Of a DNA stretch of 64,000 nt, positions 53,978-64,000 are shown piece after piece; the first letter of the stretch is position 1; the number at the start of each line of letters is the position of its first letter. This DNA comes from Zygaena filipendulae. Taxonomy: Eukaryota; Arthropoda; Insecta; Lepidoptera; Zygaenidae. Location of the stretch: assembly GCA_907165275.2 (NCBI GenBank), contig OU015653.1:13422001-13486000 (forward strand), written 5' to 3'. A program made the position numbers and the translations under genes. The notes under the pieces are model-generated. The model did not search any database, was not told where the DNA came from, and was given only the letters and a program-made list of their open reading frames with translations.

Positions 53978-54205
53978 CTAGCTGTACCCCGCCATTTCAC
54001 CCGTGTTAATTTCGGAGATCCCGCGAGAATTCCAAGACACAAAGTACCCTATGTCCTTTTCTGTATCCCTGACAACGTATATGCAAAATTTCATGATGAT
54101 CGGTTGAACCATAGAGGTAAGAGGTTGAACCGTCTAGGCGTGAAAGCGTGACAGACAGACATACAGACAGAGTTACTTTCGCATTTATAATATAAGTAGG
54201 GATTT
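53978..54205 (+). mobile_element. RTE-like tail/SINE copy with internal duplication
   Basis: ctagctgtaccccgccattt head. The gatcggttgaaccatagagg block is partly duplicated (ggttgaacc twice) before the cgtgaaagcgtgacagacag tail. Confidence 0.6.
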
Positions 54206-54416
54206 GTGAACTTATTGGTTAAGAGGCTATGCAAAAATGAGTATTTTTAAAGCTACAGAAACTATGAAGTACTAAAATTAGTAGTTTGATTTTTCGAATT
54301 TATACTGATTGACCATAGAATTGAAATAGTAATTAAAGTCAAAACACAATAATAAATCTAGTAACACACTGAACGGGATTAATCGATCAATCTACGGTTT
54401 TCACTTTATAAAATAA

Positions 54417-54616
54417 CCAGCTGTGCCCCGCGGTTTCACCCGCGGTAATTTTTGAGTTCCCTCAGGAATTCCGGGATAAAAAGTACCCTATGTCCTTCTC
54501 TGTACCCCTGACAACGTGCATGCCAAATTTCATCGAAATCCGTTCAGCCGTTTTTGCGTGATTGAGTAACAAACATCCAAACATCCACACTTTCACATTT
54601 ATAATATTAGTAGGAT
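54417..54616 (+). mobile_element. RTE-like tail/SINE copy, near consensus
   Basis: ccagctgtgccccgcggttt-cacccgcggtaatt, gaattccgggataaaaagta, catcgaaatccgttcagccg, ending tttataatattagtaggatt. One of the best-preserved copies. Confidence 0.7.
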
Positions 54617-55396
54617 TATGTGTATCGAATCCGCGACGAAGTTAAATTTACAATAGAGTACCTACCTGTGTACTATGTGTGTACCACTCGTCATACCGAC
54701 ATACATCGACAGTAATACGAATATTTGCAACTGATAAAATATGAAGAGATAGTAAGTACAGTCACCGAGACAAGATAAATGTCAATTAACAGACAGTGTT
54801 TATGGATAGATACTTCTACAATTTTATTTTATTTTGACTTATTCAGGAAAGTAACAACAATAACAACAATTTTAGCCAATAATAACAAACTTCGGTTGTT
54901 GACGAGTGAAAGCCGTATCGAAAACACGCGTGTCACGTTGTCTTCGTTATTTAAGTCACTTTTCAGCATCTATTTTGGACCCTGAGCAGGAAACTGGCTT
55001 TCAAGAGGGCCATGTTTTAACTTGGGGAACAATCTAACATTGTCATTGGCGTTTCGCCATAATTGAAGAAGTAGATGAAGAGATTTTTATTATTAAGAAA
55101 CATTGTCATTGGCAAATTATAATTATAGACGCCATTATTAAAGAAGAAGAAGAAGAACAAACTTCGACGATTATTTTAACTAACCGACGAGTGTGAAAGT
55201 AGGCCTGGACCAGGCCTTACTCCTCCTCCACTATCTTTCGAAGGGTCGCTGGCGTTGCCAACGACTCTATAATTTTTCATCATTTCGATTGGTCCATTTT
55301 TTGGTCCACCGAATATAGTGGTGCGTAATGGTTAATTAATGTAGCGTGGCAATATGGTCATAGTGAAACAAAACCCGGCCACTTGTATCTTGTGTT

Positions 55397-55769
55397 TAGG
55401 GTTGCCACCTTTTATTGAAAAAAAAAAAAAAAAATAACTTGTATTTTCCGGAAAAAGATGCAAAAATATACCTAGTATTTTTGGAAAATGCAGGAAAAAA
55501 ATAGTACATATTTATTTTTAATCATCATTAGATATGTATCGAGCAGCATTCATCTACAAACGCGGGCCGCGTAGGTATGCGTTTCGTTCTGAAATTCCCC
55601 GTGCTGCGTTGCGGGTGCGTTCCAGACCGGTCACAGTTGAAATAGATATAAAAATATAGTATTTTTCGTACTTTTCGTATTTTTCGTTTATTTTTCTATA
55701 ATATAAAGTACAATTGACTGAAATATATATAGTACGATACTATATAATATAGTACGGGTGGCAACCCTA
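55397..55769. mobile_element. hAT-type MITE
   Basis: Inverted termini TAGGGTTGCCACC / GGTGGCAACCCTA, 373 bp. Flanked by 8-bp duplicates cttgtgtt (55389-55396) and cctgtgtt (55770-55777) with one mismatch, as expected for hAT. Internal gtatttttcg repeats. No coding. Confidence 0.8.
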
Positions 55770-56134
55770 CCTGTGTTGTCAGGCGCCGATCAAGAATTTC
55801 ATCACGGGGTCGGGTTCGGAAGTCATCGCTTTTCATAGACATTTGAAAGTACAATAAGAAATTTTATGACTTTCGTATTTTTGACCGTTTCTGTGCGAGT
55901 ATATTAATTACCTATAGGAAATTTTTACTCGTATTGTTTATAGCGCAGTTACTAGGTATATATATGAAATGCGTAGGTTTCAACAAGGACATGCCGTGTG
56001 TGTAAGGTGTACGTTTAGGTTGTTATTTAGCAAACGTCCAGTTAAACACGTCGCGTTGTTTAGAAGTTAATAATAAACAACTGGACAAATGCCCGTTTTA
56101 CAAGAATCCAAACACTTATATTTACAATCACTAA

Positions 56135-56295
56135 ATAATTTTCCACGCGGTTTCACCTGCGGTAATTACTTAGTTCACGTGGGAGTTTCAGGATAAAAGT
56201 ACCTTATGTCACTCTGTGTACTCCTGACAACGTGTATACAAAGCGTAACAGACAGACAGACACTTTCACAGTTACTTTCGCATTTATTATAATAT
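56135..56295 (+). mobile_element. RTE-like tail/SINE copy
   Basis: ccacgcggtttcacctgcgg, gtttcaggataaaagtacct, tgacaacgtgtatacaaagc, catttattataatatta. It has lost the middle block. Confidence 0.55.
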
Positions 56296-56344
56296 TATTT
56301 TTTAGGGATTAAAGATAGGTGGTACGCTTTCGCTATACGACCTC

Positions 56345-56415
56345 ATGATTAGCGGGCAGGCATGAACCATTTGCGAATTGGACCATTTGCGCCTAAACGC
56401 GAATCGGGTCGTTTA
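56345..56415 (-). mobile_element. tRNA-derived SINE head fragment
   Basis: attagcgggcaggcatg ... gcgaatcgggtcg, the 5' head on the minus strand with a short internal insertion. No body. Confidence 0.5.
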
Positions 56416-56754
56416 CATTATAATGCTCTATTACGAAAAATCAGTCAAAACAAAAAAAAAACAATTTAATTTGTATCTATCTGTGCTATACAAAAATATA
56501 CTTTAATATTACTAGTATAAAGCATAAATTTGCTTAACAACTTAAAGGGATTCGTCTATACAAATTCAATACTGTAGCGAGCGTCAATCATCAAATCATC
56601 GACAGAATACATGTAGCTGACGACAGTTGATGAGTTTTTAACGACACCTTGTCGTGAATTGAAAATACAAATGAAGTGTTCGCGTTTGAGTGTCATCATT
56701 CTTTATATTATTTAATCTTCCGTTTTTGGTAATCACTACATATTATAAAACAAA

Positions 56755-57053
56755 GTCATCCGCGTCTGTCTGTCTGTCTGTTCGCGATAAACTCAAAAAC
56801 TACTCAATGGATTTTCATGCGGTTTTCACTAATAGATAGAATATGTAGCCTCATGAGGAAGGTTTAAAGTTTAAGGTTCAAGGTTCTGTGTAAATTGGTT
56901 GAAATATAACGATAAATTGTTGGAAGTGTCGGAGAAAGTCAACCGCCTTTGTTGTCAGAGGTACAGAAAAGGACACAGGGTACATTTAATCCCGGAATTC
57001 CCGCGGGAGCTCCGAAATTTACGCGGGCTACACCGCGGGAAACAGCTAGTCAA
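56755..57053 (-). mobile_element. RTE-like tail/SINE, composite copy
   Basis: The cgcgataaactcaaaaacta tail and, 130 bases on, tcccggaattcccgcgggag and ctacaccgcgggaaacagct head. Probably one copy with an insertion, or two fragments. Confidence 0.5.
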
Positions 57054-58110
57054 AGTATAAAACAAACAACTAAACGGAAAATTCGATAATTAATGATAAT
57101 TAAGTTACCACACGAACACACAACCACCACCACCAATAGTATAATAATAGTTTCCAAATTAGTATTTCACAAAAAATTCAAACAACACGTCAAACCGTGA
57201 TGATGATGTACCTAAATGCTAATTACTTCTGTTACTATCCACCACACGCTGACCGCTTCTATTCAGCAAACAGTCGATGAACGAAATAAGCATGTGTTGA
57301 TTTTAATTAACTATTCTTTTTATTTTTATTTTTCAATGTACCTATTATTATTTTTTTATCAGTTTTTTTAACAGTATGTATAATTCTGTTCTTCAAGGAA
57401 TACCGTGTCGTTTGGGGTACCTACCTTTGATATCAAATAACTTTTATCCTGTATCGGAAAACCAAGTACGCTGTACGCCACACTTACCCATTTCATAAAA
57501 TTAATAGCACCCGATAAAAACACACATACTTTCCTCAATTAAAAGTTTCTAGTATTATAATATTCATGGACATAACCGCAGCCCGCTACTCACAGCGAGG
57601 CTATAACACGTCGACTAATACATATTTCTAATTAAAAATTACGAACAAAAGGACAATAAGGATTTATCCGATTCCAGTTAATTTTGGAAAGGTTTATTAA
57701 GAATAAGAAGAATAAGAACAAATTTATTAACCATAAGTTTTCTTACATCGAGTGAATTTAATATGACTAGTTATAACAAAAAAGTACGCAGTTCGAGGCA
57801 TCGTTTTGTAACTTTCTTCCGAAGAAACGCGTGCCGCCATCGCGTACAGTCGGCATCAAAAATATTTAAACACTTTCGTCGGTCGTTGAACTTTATTACT
57901 GTTGCAATAAGATTCAATAATAATATTAAAGTTTATTTCGTCAAAAACAATTTCATAATTAATAATGAAAAATAAACATGATAACAATTTGTAGGTATTT
58001 TATCATTTGGGATAGGTACTCCAGTGCTCCACAAATATGTATAGTATATCTAATCTTTATCGTCCAATTACTCTCCTTTCATATTGAGAGTGGCATCTGA
58101 GTAGTAATAG
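57054..58110. other. Non-coding, AT-rich
   Basis: No gene or defined repeat. The small basic frame at 57763-57975 has no recognised motif. Confidence 0.4.
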
Positions 58111-58112
58111 TA

Positions 58113-59442
58113 AGGTAGAGTCGCCAAATATCGTCCCTTTTTTGTAAAACAACTCTAAAAAAATAAATAAAAATACCACAGTAATAAATGAAACGTCAAA
58201 CATTAGGTTCAATATTCCTTTATTCATAAAAATAATCAAAAACGCGTTAACTTTGTTAGAAAAAGTTCTGAAATAGCTTTAACAAAAATACTCAAATTAT
58301 GAAAATATATTTTTGGGCTCCTAATTACGTCCCGGGGACGATATTGAGATCACAATAATCAATATGTGAATTGGAGTTGTACTCACTTGTTTTCTATTAT
58401 ATAAAATTGAACTTAACTATCATATTATTAATATCTCAATCCTTTTTTAATTATTTTAATCATTAGTAAGGTACTTCTAATTCTCCGAACAAATAGTGCA
58501 ATTTTGAAAATTTTGGTCCTGGATTTCCAACGCAATCTTCGTGCATCCATGGGAAACAATGAATGCATTTTATCCATTTTTCTCCCTTTTTGTCTTAAGA
58601 ATAGGTAGATATTATGACAATCTGGGTATTCAGCGTCATCATTCTCGCTATCTTCTTCGTCAGTGGACACAAAAACTGAGTCATAAACATCAGATGGTTC
58701 TTCGTCAGAAGACTGTGCTTTTGATCGCTTTTTGGTTTTATTTTTATTGCTTTCAGCTGATGTTTTTTGTTGTTTCTGTTCCGTTTCCCTTTTTTTTCTA
58801 TCCGCTACTCTTTCGTTATTCTTCTCTGTCTGCTTCTTTTTTGCTACCATTATTTCTTATTTATGTGGTGAGACCGTGACTACCATCGCTTTACCTCGTC
58901 TTGTTGAGGTTGAAGGTACGGTATGGTATGGTGGTTTCAGCATCTAAATAATAAAAAAAAAAAACATTCTTAAGTTACACCCAAAATAAAGTGACATGAC
59001 CCTTGTGTTCACCATATGAGATCCTAATATCGTCCCGGGGACGATATTAGGTTCATGTAAGGGGACGATATTAGGAAATTTCTATTTATTTTTGTGGCAT
59101 CCATTTAAGCAAAACACGTGTCATAACTTGAAAATTTTGCTTAATCGATTCACATCTGAGATATTAATAGTTAGTTTGACAAAAACATTGTATCAATAAG
59201 TCAGGTATCTCAATATTTTATGGTATCCGAGAATATTTCAATGAAAAACTCACCTTGAACAGTATTTTTGATTTTCGAATTTCTGTCGGTACGAACGTCG
59301 TGACGCATTCACTTCTACACAATGGCCGACTGATGCAACTAGCTTTCGGTTCAGGTCACTGTTATTAGATGGCGGTTTTTAAAAAAGTAGATATTGAAGG
59401 GGACGAAATTAGGCTTGGGGACGAAAATTGGCGACTGTACCT
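58113..59442 (-). mobile_element. pogo/Tigger-like DNA transposon remnant
   Basis: Inverted termini: left AGGTAGAGTCGCCAAATATC, right CTGTACCT preceded by AATTGGCGA, with TA on both sides (58111-58112, 59443-59444). Subterminal motifs of the type ggggacgatatta occur at about 58332, 59031, 59041 and 59081. Only the C-terminal part of a transposase remains (58463-58850). It is about 1.33 kb, clearly shorter than an autonomous element. Confidence 0.7.
58463..58850 (-). pseudogene. Transposase C-terminus with PHD-like Cys/His finger
   Basis: A Lys/Glu-rich stretch (VAKKKQTEKNNERVADRKKR) and an acidic run (SSDEEPSDVYDSVFVSTDEE). After a frame break comes KKGEKWIKCIHCFPWMHEDC, with GPKFSKLHYLFGELEVPY in front of TAA. 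The C-x2-C...W-x2-C-x2-C...H-x2-C-like pattern is common at the end of insect pogo/jerky-type DDE transposases. The frame is shifted once near YPDC, so it is a remnant. Confidence 0.65.
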
Positions 59443-59699
59443 TAGTAGTAGTGACTATCAAAATTAAAAAGTGTTTGCTGACTGTACAGGTGAAACTTTT
59501 TGTGCAAAAAATGAAACCAGACATAGTATTGAAATTAACGTTCGTCAGATACAATGCGACACTGGCAAAACCACACCCACAGTATCTCGACCTTTATTTG
59601 CTAGAGACTGTACAAGTGTACACTTCAATTAGCAACTCGCAAGCTAAAGTCGTTCCTAAGACCTTTTATTATAAATGGAAATATGAGTTTTTTTTATTT

Positions 59700-59845
59700 T
59701 TCTGTAAAACTTTCACGGCTCGACACTCAACCGATCATCATGAAATTTCGCGTACACGTTGTCAGGGGTCCAAAAAAAACATAGGGTTATACTTTAATCC
59801 CGGAATCTCCGAAATCACCGTGGGCGAAACCTCGAGCTAGTTAAA
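59700..59845 (-). mobile_element. RTE-like tail/SINE copy
   Basis: accgatcatcatgaaatttc, acgttgtcaggggtcc, tcccggaatctccgaaatca, gggcgaaacctcgagctagt. Middle deleted. Confidence 0.55.
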
Positions 59846-60908
59846 CAATAAAAGTACAGTTAAACAATTTAATAGAATAGAAAGGACATTGAAATTGTAA
59901 AGTGGGTTGGATAATGTGTAATGTGTGTAAAAGAGAACGTCGTGTTGTCGTGACAGGAGGTTGACATTGTGTCCCTATCTAGTACTGTACCGTCTGTACC
60001 TATGTACAATTGTACATTGTACCTACGCACTATGACGCGGTCGGTGATATCACTCACCACGCATTAAACTTCACCGGTTATAAAGATTTCATTTAATGTG
60101 TAGTGTTTAACCTACATTCGAAAGTGACGAACTCTGTTTTATTTCAATGATCGTATAATAAGTATACCTAATTAATTCTAATTCAAAAATTCTTCATTAC
60201 TTAGGATTGCTTGTTACCTGTTACAATCACTTACTCTATAATCGTCAGCAGGCTTTATTCAATATAATTAGATCGTTAATTCGCTGATGATTTTTAAAAT
60301 ATAAAGATTATAATCCACTGTACTAATTATTTCTTAGTAAACGAAGCGTTGATTAAATTATAAATATACTTATTTTCAGAAAACTTTGTGAAAATATAAA
60401 AGACATTAAAACAATTAAAAGTTAAAGTGGAGTGGCATTAACTAGCACAGTATTAGGTAAATGATAGCAAATAGAAAGAAGGAAAGTACATACAATAGTA
60501 TTTAGTAAAACCAAGTTTTGGCGGCGTTTCTTGTGTCTTTGACATTTTCTGTTATATAACCCACTAACACCTATAAGATATTACTAACGAAAAAACCATG
60601 TATATTTACTTTAAATAAATAAATAAATAAATAAAATCGAGAAAACTACGTTGTTAAGTAGCAATATCCTGTATCGTAAATTCTTCAACATTGTATTGAC
60701 CAAGGAGGGCTCGATTGTTGCTTACCTAGACTATATTGCCTCTACATATTCATGAGGACGTGTGTGCTGAAAACGACACAACTTATTGAAACACGACAAG
60801 AGATAAAATACAATCTAATTGTTATCATAATATAAATACAAGGAAATGGTTATTATGTAGATATTTTCTTAAATGTTAGAAATTAATACGCAACGGTAGC
60901 TTCGAGGA
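59846..60908. other. Non-coding, AT-rich
   Basis: Nothing recognised beyond an AAAT-type microsatellite near 60615-60636. Confidence 0.4.
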
Positions 60909-61095
60909 ATTGGCTTACTTACCTAATAGCATGTCCAGATGAGGTGTTTTACGCGCGAGTCGAGAACGCGCGTGTTCCCGAGATACTAGAGCCACATAGA
61001 TCCCGCCCAGATGCTCTCGCGCGTAAAACGCTTGGAACGCGTCGGACTCTCGACTCGCGCGTAAAACGGGTCATCTGGACAGGCTCTAAGCCAAT
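60909..61095. mobile_element. CpG-rich inverted-repeat element, copy 2
   Basis: GTCCAGATGAGGTGTTTTAC (60933) is inverted at the right end (AAAACGGGTCATCTGGAC, to 61080). The arms pair over about 33 bp through cgcgcgagtcgag. The outer flanks attggctta (60909-60917) and taagccaat (61087-61095) are also inverted. It shares its core with 30434-30592. Confidence 0.65.
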
Positions 61096-61640
61096 GTCCC
61101 GAGGTTCAATTCAGCTCAAGCAAATCCGCACCACTTCTACAGTCTACAGTAAGAAGGCTCTCAACACTTCCGCCACGCCGACGACGTCGCGAGTCGGGCT
61201 CGCGACCGACCCAACCGCTTATGCACGTTCTTTCGCCCGTTTCCCCGATAAGTTTAGCAAAACAGCCGGTTTAGGATAGGATAGCGGTGCCGCTATCTAA
61301 TATAACGGCTGTAGCGTTGTGGTGGATGACGTCACTAAAACGTTGTCTATGCAAACAAACGGAGTAGGTTTCCTAGACGAGAGTCACCGAAATGCGTATA
61401 ACGGCACCGCTCTCCTAGGAAACCGTTGCTTTATCCAAGTTGCCCATCGAAAATCATTCAATCGTTGTCAATCAAACATCATATTCTTTCCGCGAATACT
61501 GGCCCGTGTCTGTCCGTGTCTGCGCGGCCGTGATACGATATATATGAATACGTTAATACGCACTGTATAGAAGTATATTATTTTGTCTGTGACGGAACGT
61601 GTCTGGCACGCTCAATAGCTGTAGATACAAATGGACCTTA
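61096..61640. other. CpG-rich block with hairpins and a MITE arm
   Basis: gatagcggtgccgctatc (61279-61296) is a short palindrome inside a larger acagccg...cggctgt foldback (about 61260-61312). From 61575 one arm of the 771-1062 MITE family appears (gaacgtgtctggcacgctca). The open frames here are not recognised. Confidence 0.4.
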
Positions 61641-63674
61641 ACACATGTGGGGAGAGTCTTATCATGGTGGTATTGATGCGTTTTGGTTTTGCGTAGCAGA
61701 ATTGGGACGTTCAATGATATACCTACTAGAAAAACTTTTTAAACACTGAACTAGCGCGACTAAAAAAACGAACAGCGTATAAGTACGTATCTAATTAAAT
61801 ATGAATAAACTCCAGTCTGTCTACAGTTTTTGTCAAAAAAAAATTTCTAACGTAACTTAATACGCACCTGGCAGCGTTTTAATGAATAATTTAAACAATG
61901 ACAATTGAACAAACAAAATGTCTTTATTTATTGTGAACAGGTTAGGCGTATGACCACAGTTCACCTGTGGAGCTATTATTTAACCTTTGTTTCAATCATT
62001 TTTCGGTTGCAATGAAAAACATGGCGGTTTTGCGATTACAATATGCACGTTTTGACATCTACAATATCTAGCAATCAACCATATATACCTACCAAAAATA
62101 CCTGCTTATAAGTTGAAACCTCCTAAACATAATTGATTAATAATCACAAAAAGTTACATAATTGCTCTGCTGATTTTAAGTGAATGTGGGCGACGATTAC
62201 AAGCTCACGTAGCTTGAAATGGGAACTGTTTTTCAAGTAAGACTGCCGGAACTCTCCATTAGGTGCTTGGCGACAGATTTTCCACTTGTACCTAGGTAGT
62301 GGCTAGCCATGCGGCCACTAGAAAGTGCTCTACCATCATCCATCCTCATCCTCAAGATGTTTTCTTTCACCGACAGCAAGCACATTGTTAGGGTTTGAAC
62401 CAACGCTTTGCAACGTTTGATCCGATATTGAATATAAAGAAGTTTTTAAAATTATAATTCTAGAGAAACATTTCATACTATTTGGATTTGTGTAACATCG
62501 TATCGAAATTACGACATTACAATACCATTGATATGACATTGCTACATAACTATATTGGGTCTCACATAGTTAAATGTTCAATTTTATTAACACAATCTTA
62601 TCACGCAGATGGGTAATGCTCCGCTGGATCCGACGATATCAAGCTCTACAGTTCTCTACCTACGTAATAACTACCATACTTTCAACTTATATTTTTTATC
62701 ATATTATTGTCTCGGTTGCTCTGCACTTTATTATATCCAGATCATATCTGTGAATAAAGGTTCTAGAAATAAATGTTGTTTTTATTAACTTTTTATCGTA
62801 TTTTGCTGTCGGGCTTTTATAAATAATGACTACTCTTACAAATAGTACAGATTGTACGTAAGATATATATGTATATAATACTTTTTACACAATTTACAAT
62901 GCAAAATCAAATGAAGGATAACTTTCTTTGTGAAACTTTCTCTCCAAAAACATTTATCTTTCTCTTTTGAAAGCCTTTGCTTATTCCTTAAAGCGTAATC
63001 ACACTAAGCCGATCAGTAGAAAACAAAAGTGCTTTATTATACGAGTAATATTCTAGAAGATTTTCATTTTATTTTTTGTTTGGACCGGTCTAATAAAAGA
63101 CTAATAATAAAAAAACGCCCAATTATGATCAATAAAAAAAGTTCTGTTAGGGTCATCAAATCAACAAGTCCGGTGCCGGTTGTATTTTGTATAAGAAACT
63201 AGGAAGTAACAGGTGTGTCTTAGATGGATCTCGTAGTCATGACCCCGAATCTTACTACAAGGTCACACCTGCAAACACAAGCAGATTGCTAAGTGGCCCG
63301 CACACATGTAGAAATAATACACACACGTGGAGATTAAAAGCTTAATACCAAAGACCTTACAAATTGGGTACACTCCATGAACTGAGGTCTGTGACTGCTG
63401 GCCCTTATCTTGCGTTGTGGTATAAGTGACATAATTGAAGTTAATTCTGAGATGTACCTATATGAATTAACAGTACCTACTCGCCAAGCGTCGGCTGCAA
63501 AATAACAAAATTAAATATTCAAGGCGTCGATTCGGTTTTTTCTAGAACAGTTTAAAACATGTCTCTCCGAGGGGCTATGCTATAATGTAACTTTTGTTTC
63601 AATCATTTTTCGGTTGCAATCAAAAACATGGCGGTTTTGCGATTACAACGCTCGTCGATGCACGTTTTGACACC
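61641..63674. other. Non-coding, AT-rich
   Basis: tttcaatcatttttcggttgcaat with aaaaacatggcggttttgcg occurs twice (about 61990 and 63598), marking a dispersed repeat. No gene seen. Confidence 0.4.
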
Positions 63675-63775
63675 TACAATATTTATTTATTTATTTATTT
63701 ATTCTTTATTGCACAGTGTGTACAAATGGCGAACTTAATGCCTTGCGGCATTCTCTACCAGTTAACCATTGGGTA
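63675..63775 (-). mobile_element. LINE 3' end fragment
   Basis: Same end as 8915-9003 on the minus strand: gagaatgccgcaaggcatta, gcaataaagaataaataaat tail, plus an extra gttaactggta upstream. Confidence 0.6.
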
Positions 63776-63947
63776 GACAGAGAGATATAGAAGATGGGAT
63801 GTGCAAACAAAACAATAACTAATATACTTAATACTAGACACGAATAATCAATAACTAAAACATAAAGACGCAATTTACTCACAATACATACTATAACACA
63901 TGCATATCCTACACATACCGACACAATAAAATACATACACACATAGT

Positions 63948-63951
<4 letters not shown>

Positions 63952-63988
<37 letters not shown>
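63952..63988. repeat. (AT)n microsatellite
   Basis: About 18 AT units near the window end, followed by ACAC. Confidence 0.95.
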
Positions 63989-63995
<7 letters not shown>

Positions 63996-64000
63996 TACCA

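Noticed and set aside
58541..58879. Plus-strand frame over the transposase remnant
   Set aside because: Antisense of the Lys/Glu-rich transposase tail; Phe/Leu-rich by codon complement only.

Overview
This window looks like part of a lepidopteran (moth or butterfly) genome. It is AT-rich non-coding DNA with short, GC-rich, intron-split exons of conserved animal genes. The short interspersed repeats (a tail family starting ctagctgt-cccgcggtttcaccc, and a tRNA-derived SINE) are of the kind I associate with Lepidoptera. The species cannot be named from sequence alone.

Layout. (1) 1-1440, + strand: the last two exons of a cytosolic 5'-nucleotidase III gene (NT5C3 type; HAD hydrolase), split by an intron holding two inverted-repeat MITEs. 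(2) 1441-8733: convergent intergenic DNA with no gene I can support. (3) 8734-38057, - strand: 15 consecutive exons of a class V P4-ATPase (ATP10-type phospholipid flippase). The exons join in one open frame of 1085 codons plus stop. They run from the actuator-domain DGET loop through the DKTGTLT phosphorylation loop, nucleotide-binding and hinge motifs, and membrane segments 3-10, to the C-terminus. The N-terminal exons (about TM1-2) were not found and probably lie beyond base 64000. (4) 38058-64000: non-coding DNA, probably the upstream intron(s) and flank of the flippase gene, filled with short transposon remnants.

The flippase introns are unusually loaded. A BEL/Pao LTR retrotransposon (9823-17332, same strand as the gene) and a Ty3/mag-like LTR retrotransposon (25255-29390, opposite strand) have near-identical LTR pairs and target-site duplications, so both inserted recently. 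Both have lost the reverse transcriptase active site and RNase H, so they probably moved by using another element's enzymes. Three minisatellites sit directly against splice sites. In the most notable, a 39-bp unit copies the 3' splice site of exon 7 about 17 times. Five copies of a MITE family carry paired TGACGTCA (CRE/ATF) palindromes. Further elements show clean boundaries: a Harbinger-like MITE next to exon 6, an internally deleted IS630/mariner element, a pogo/Tigger-like remnant, and a hAT MITE.

The two host genes show no functional link beyond convergent orientation. The interest of the window lies in how repeats have colonised the splice-site neighbourhoods of the flippase gene.
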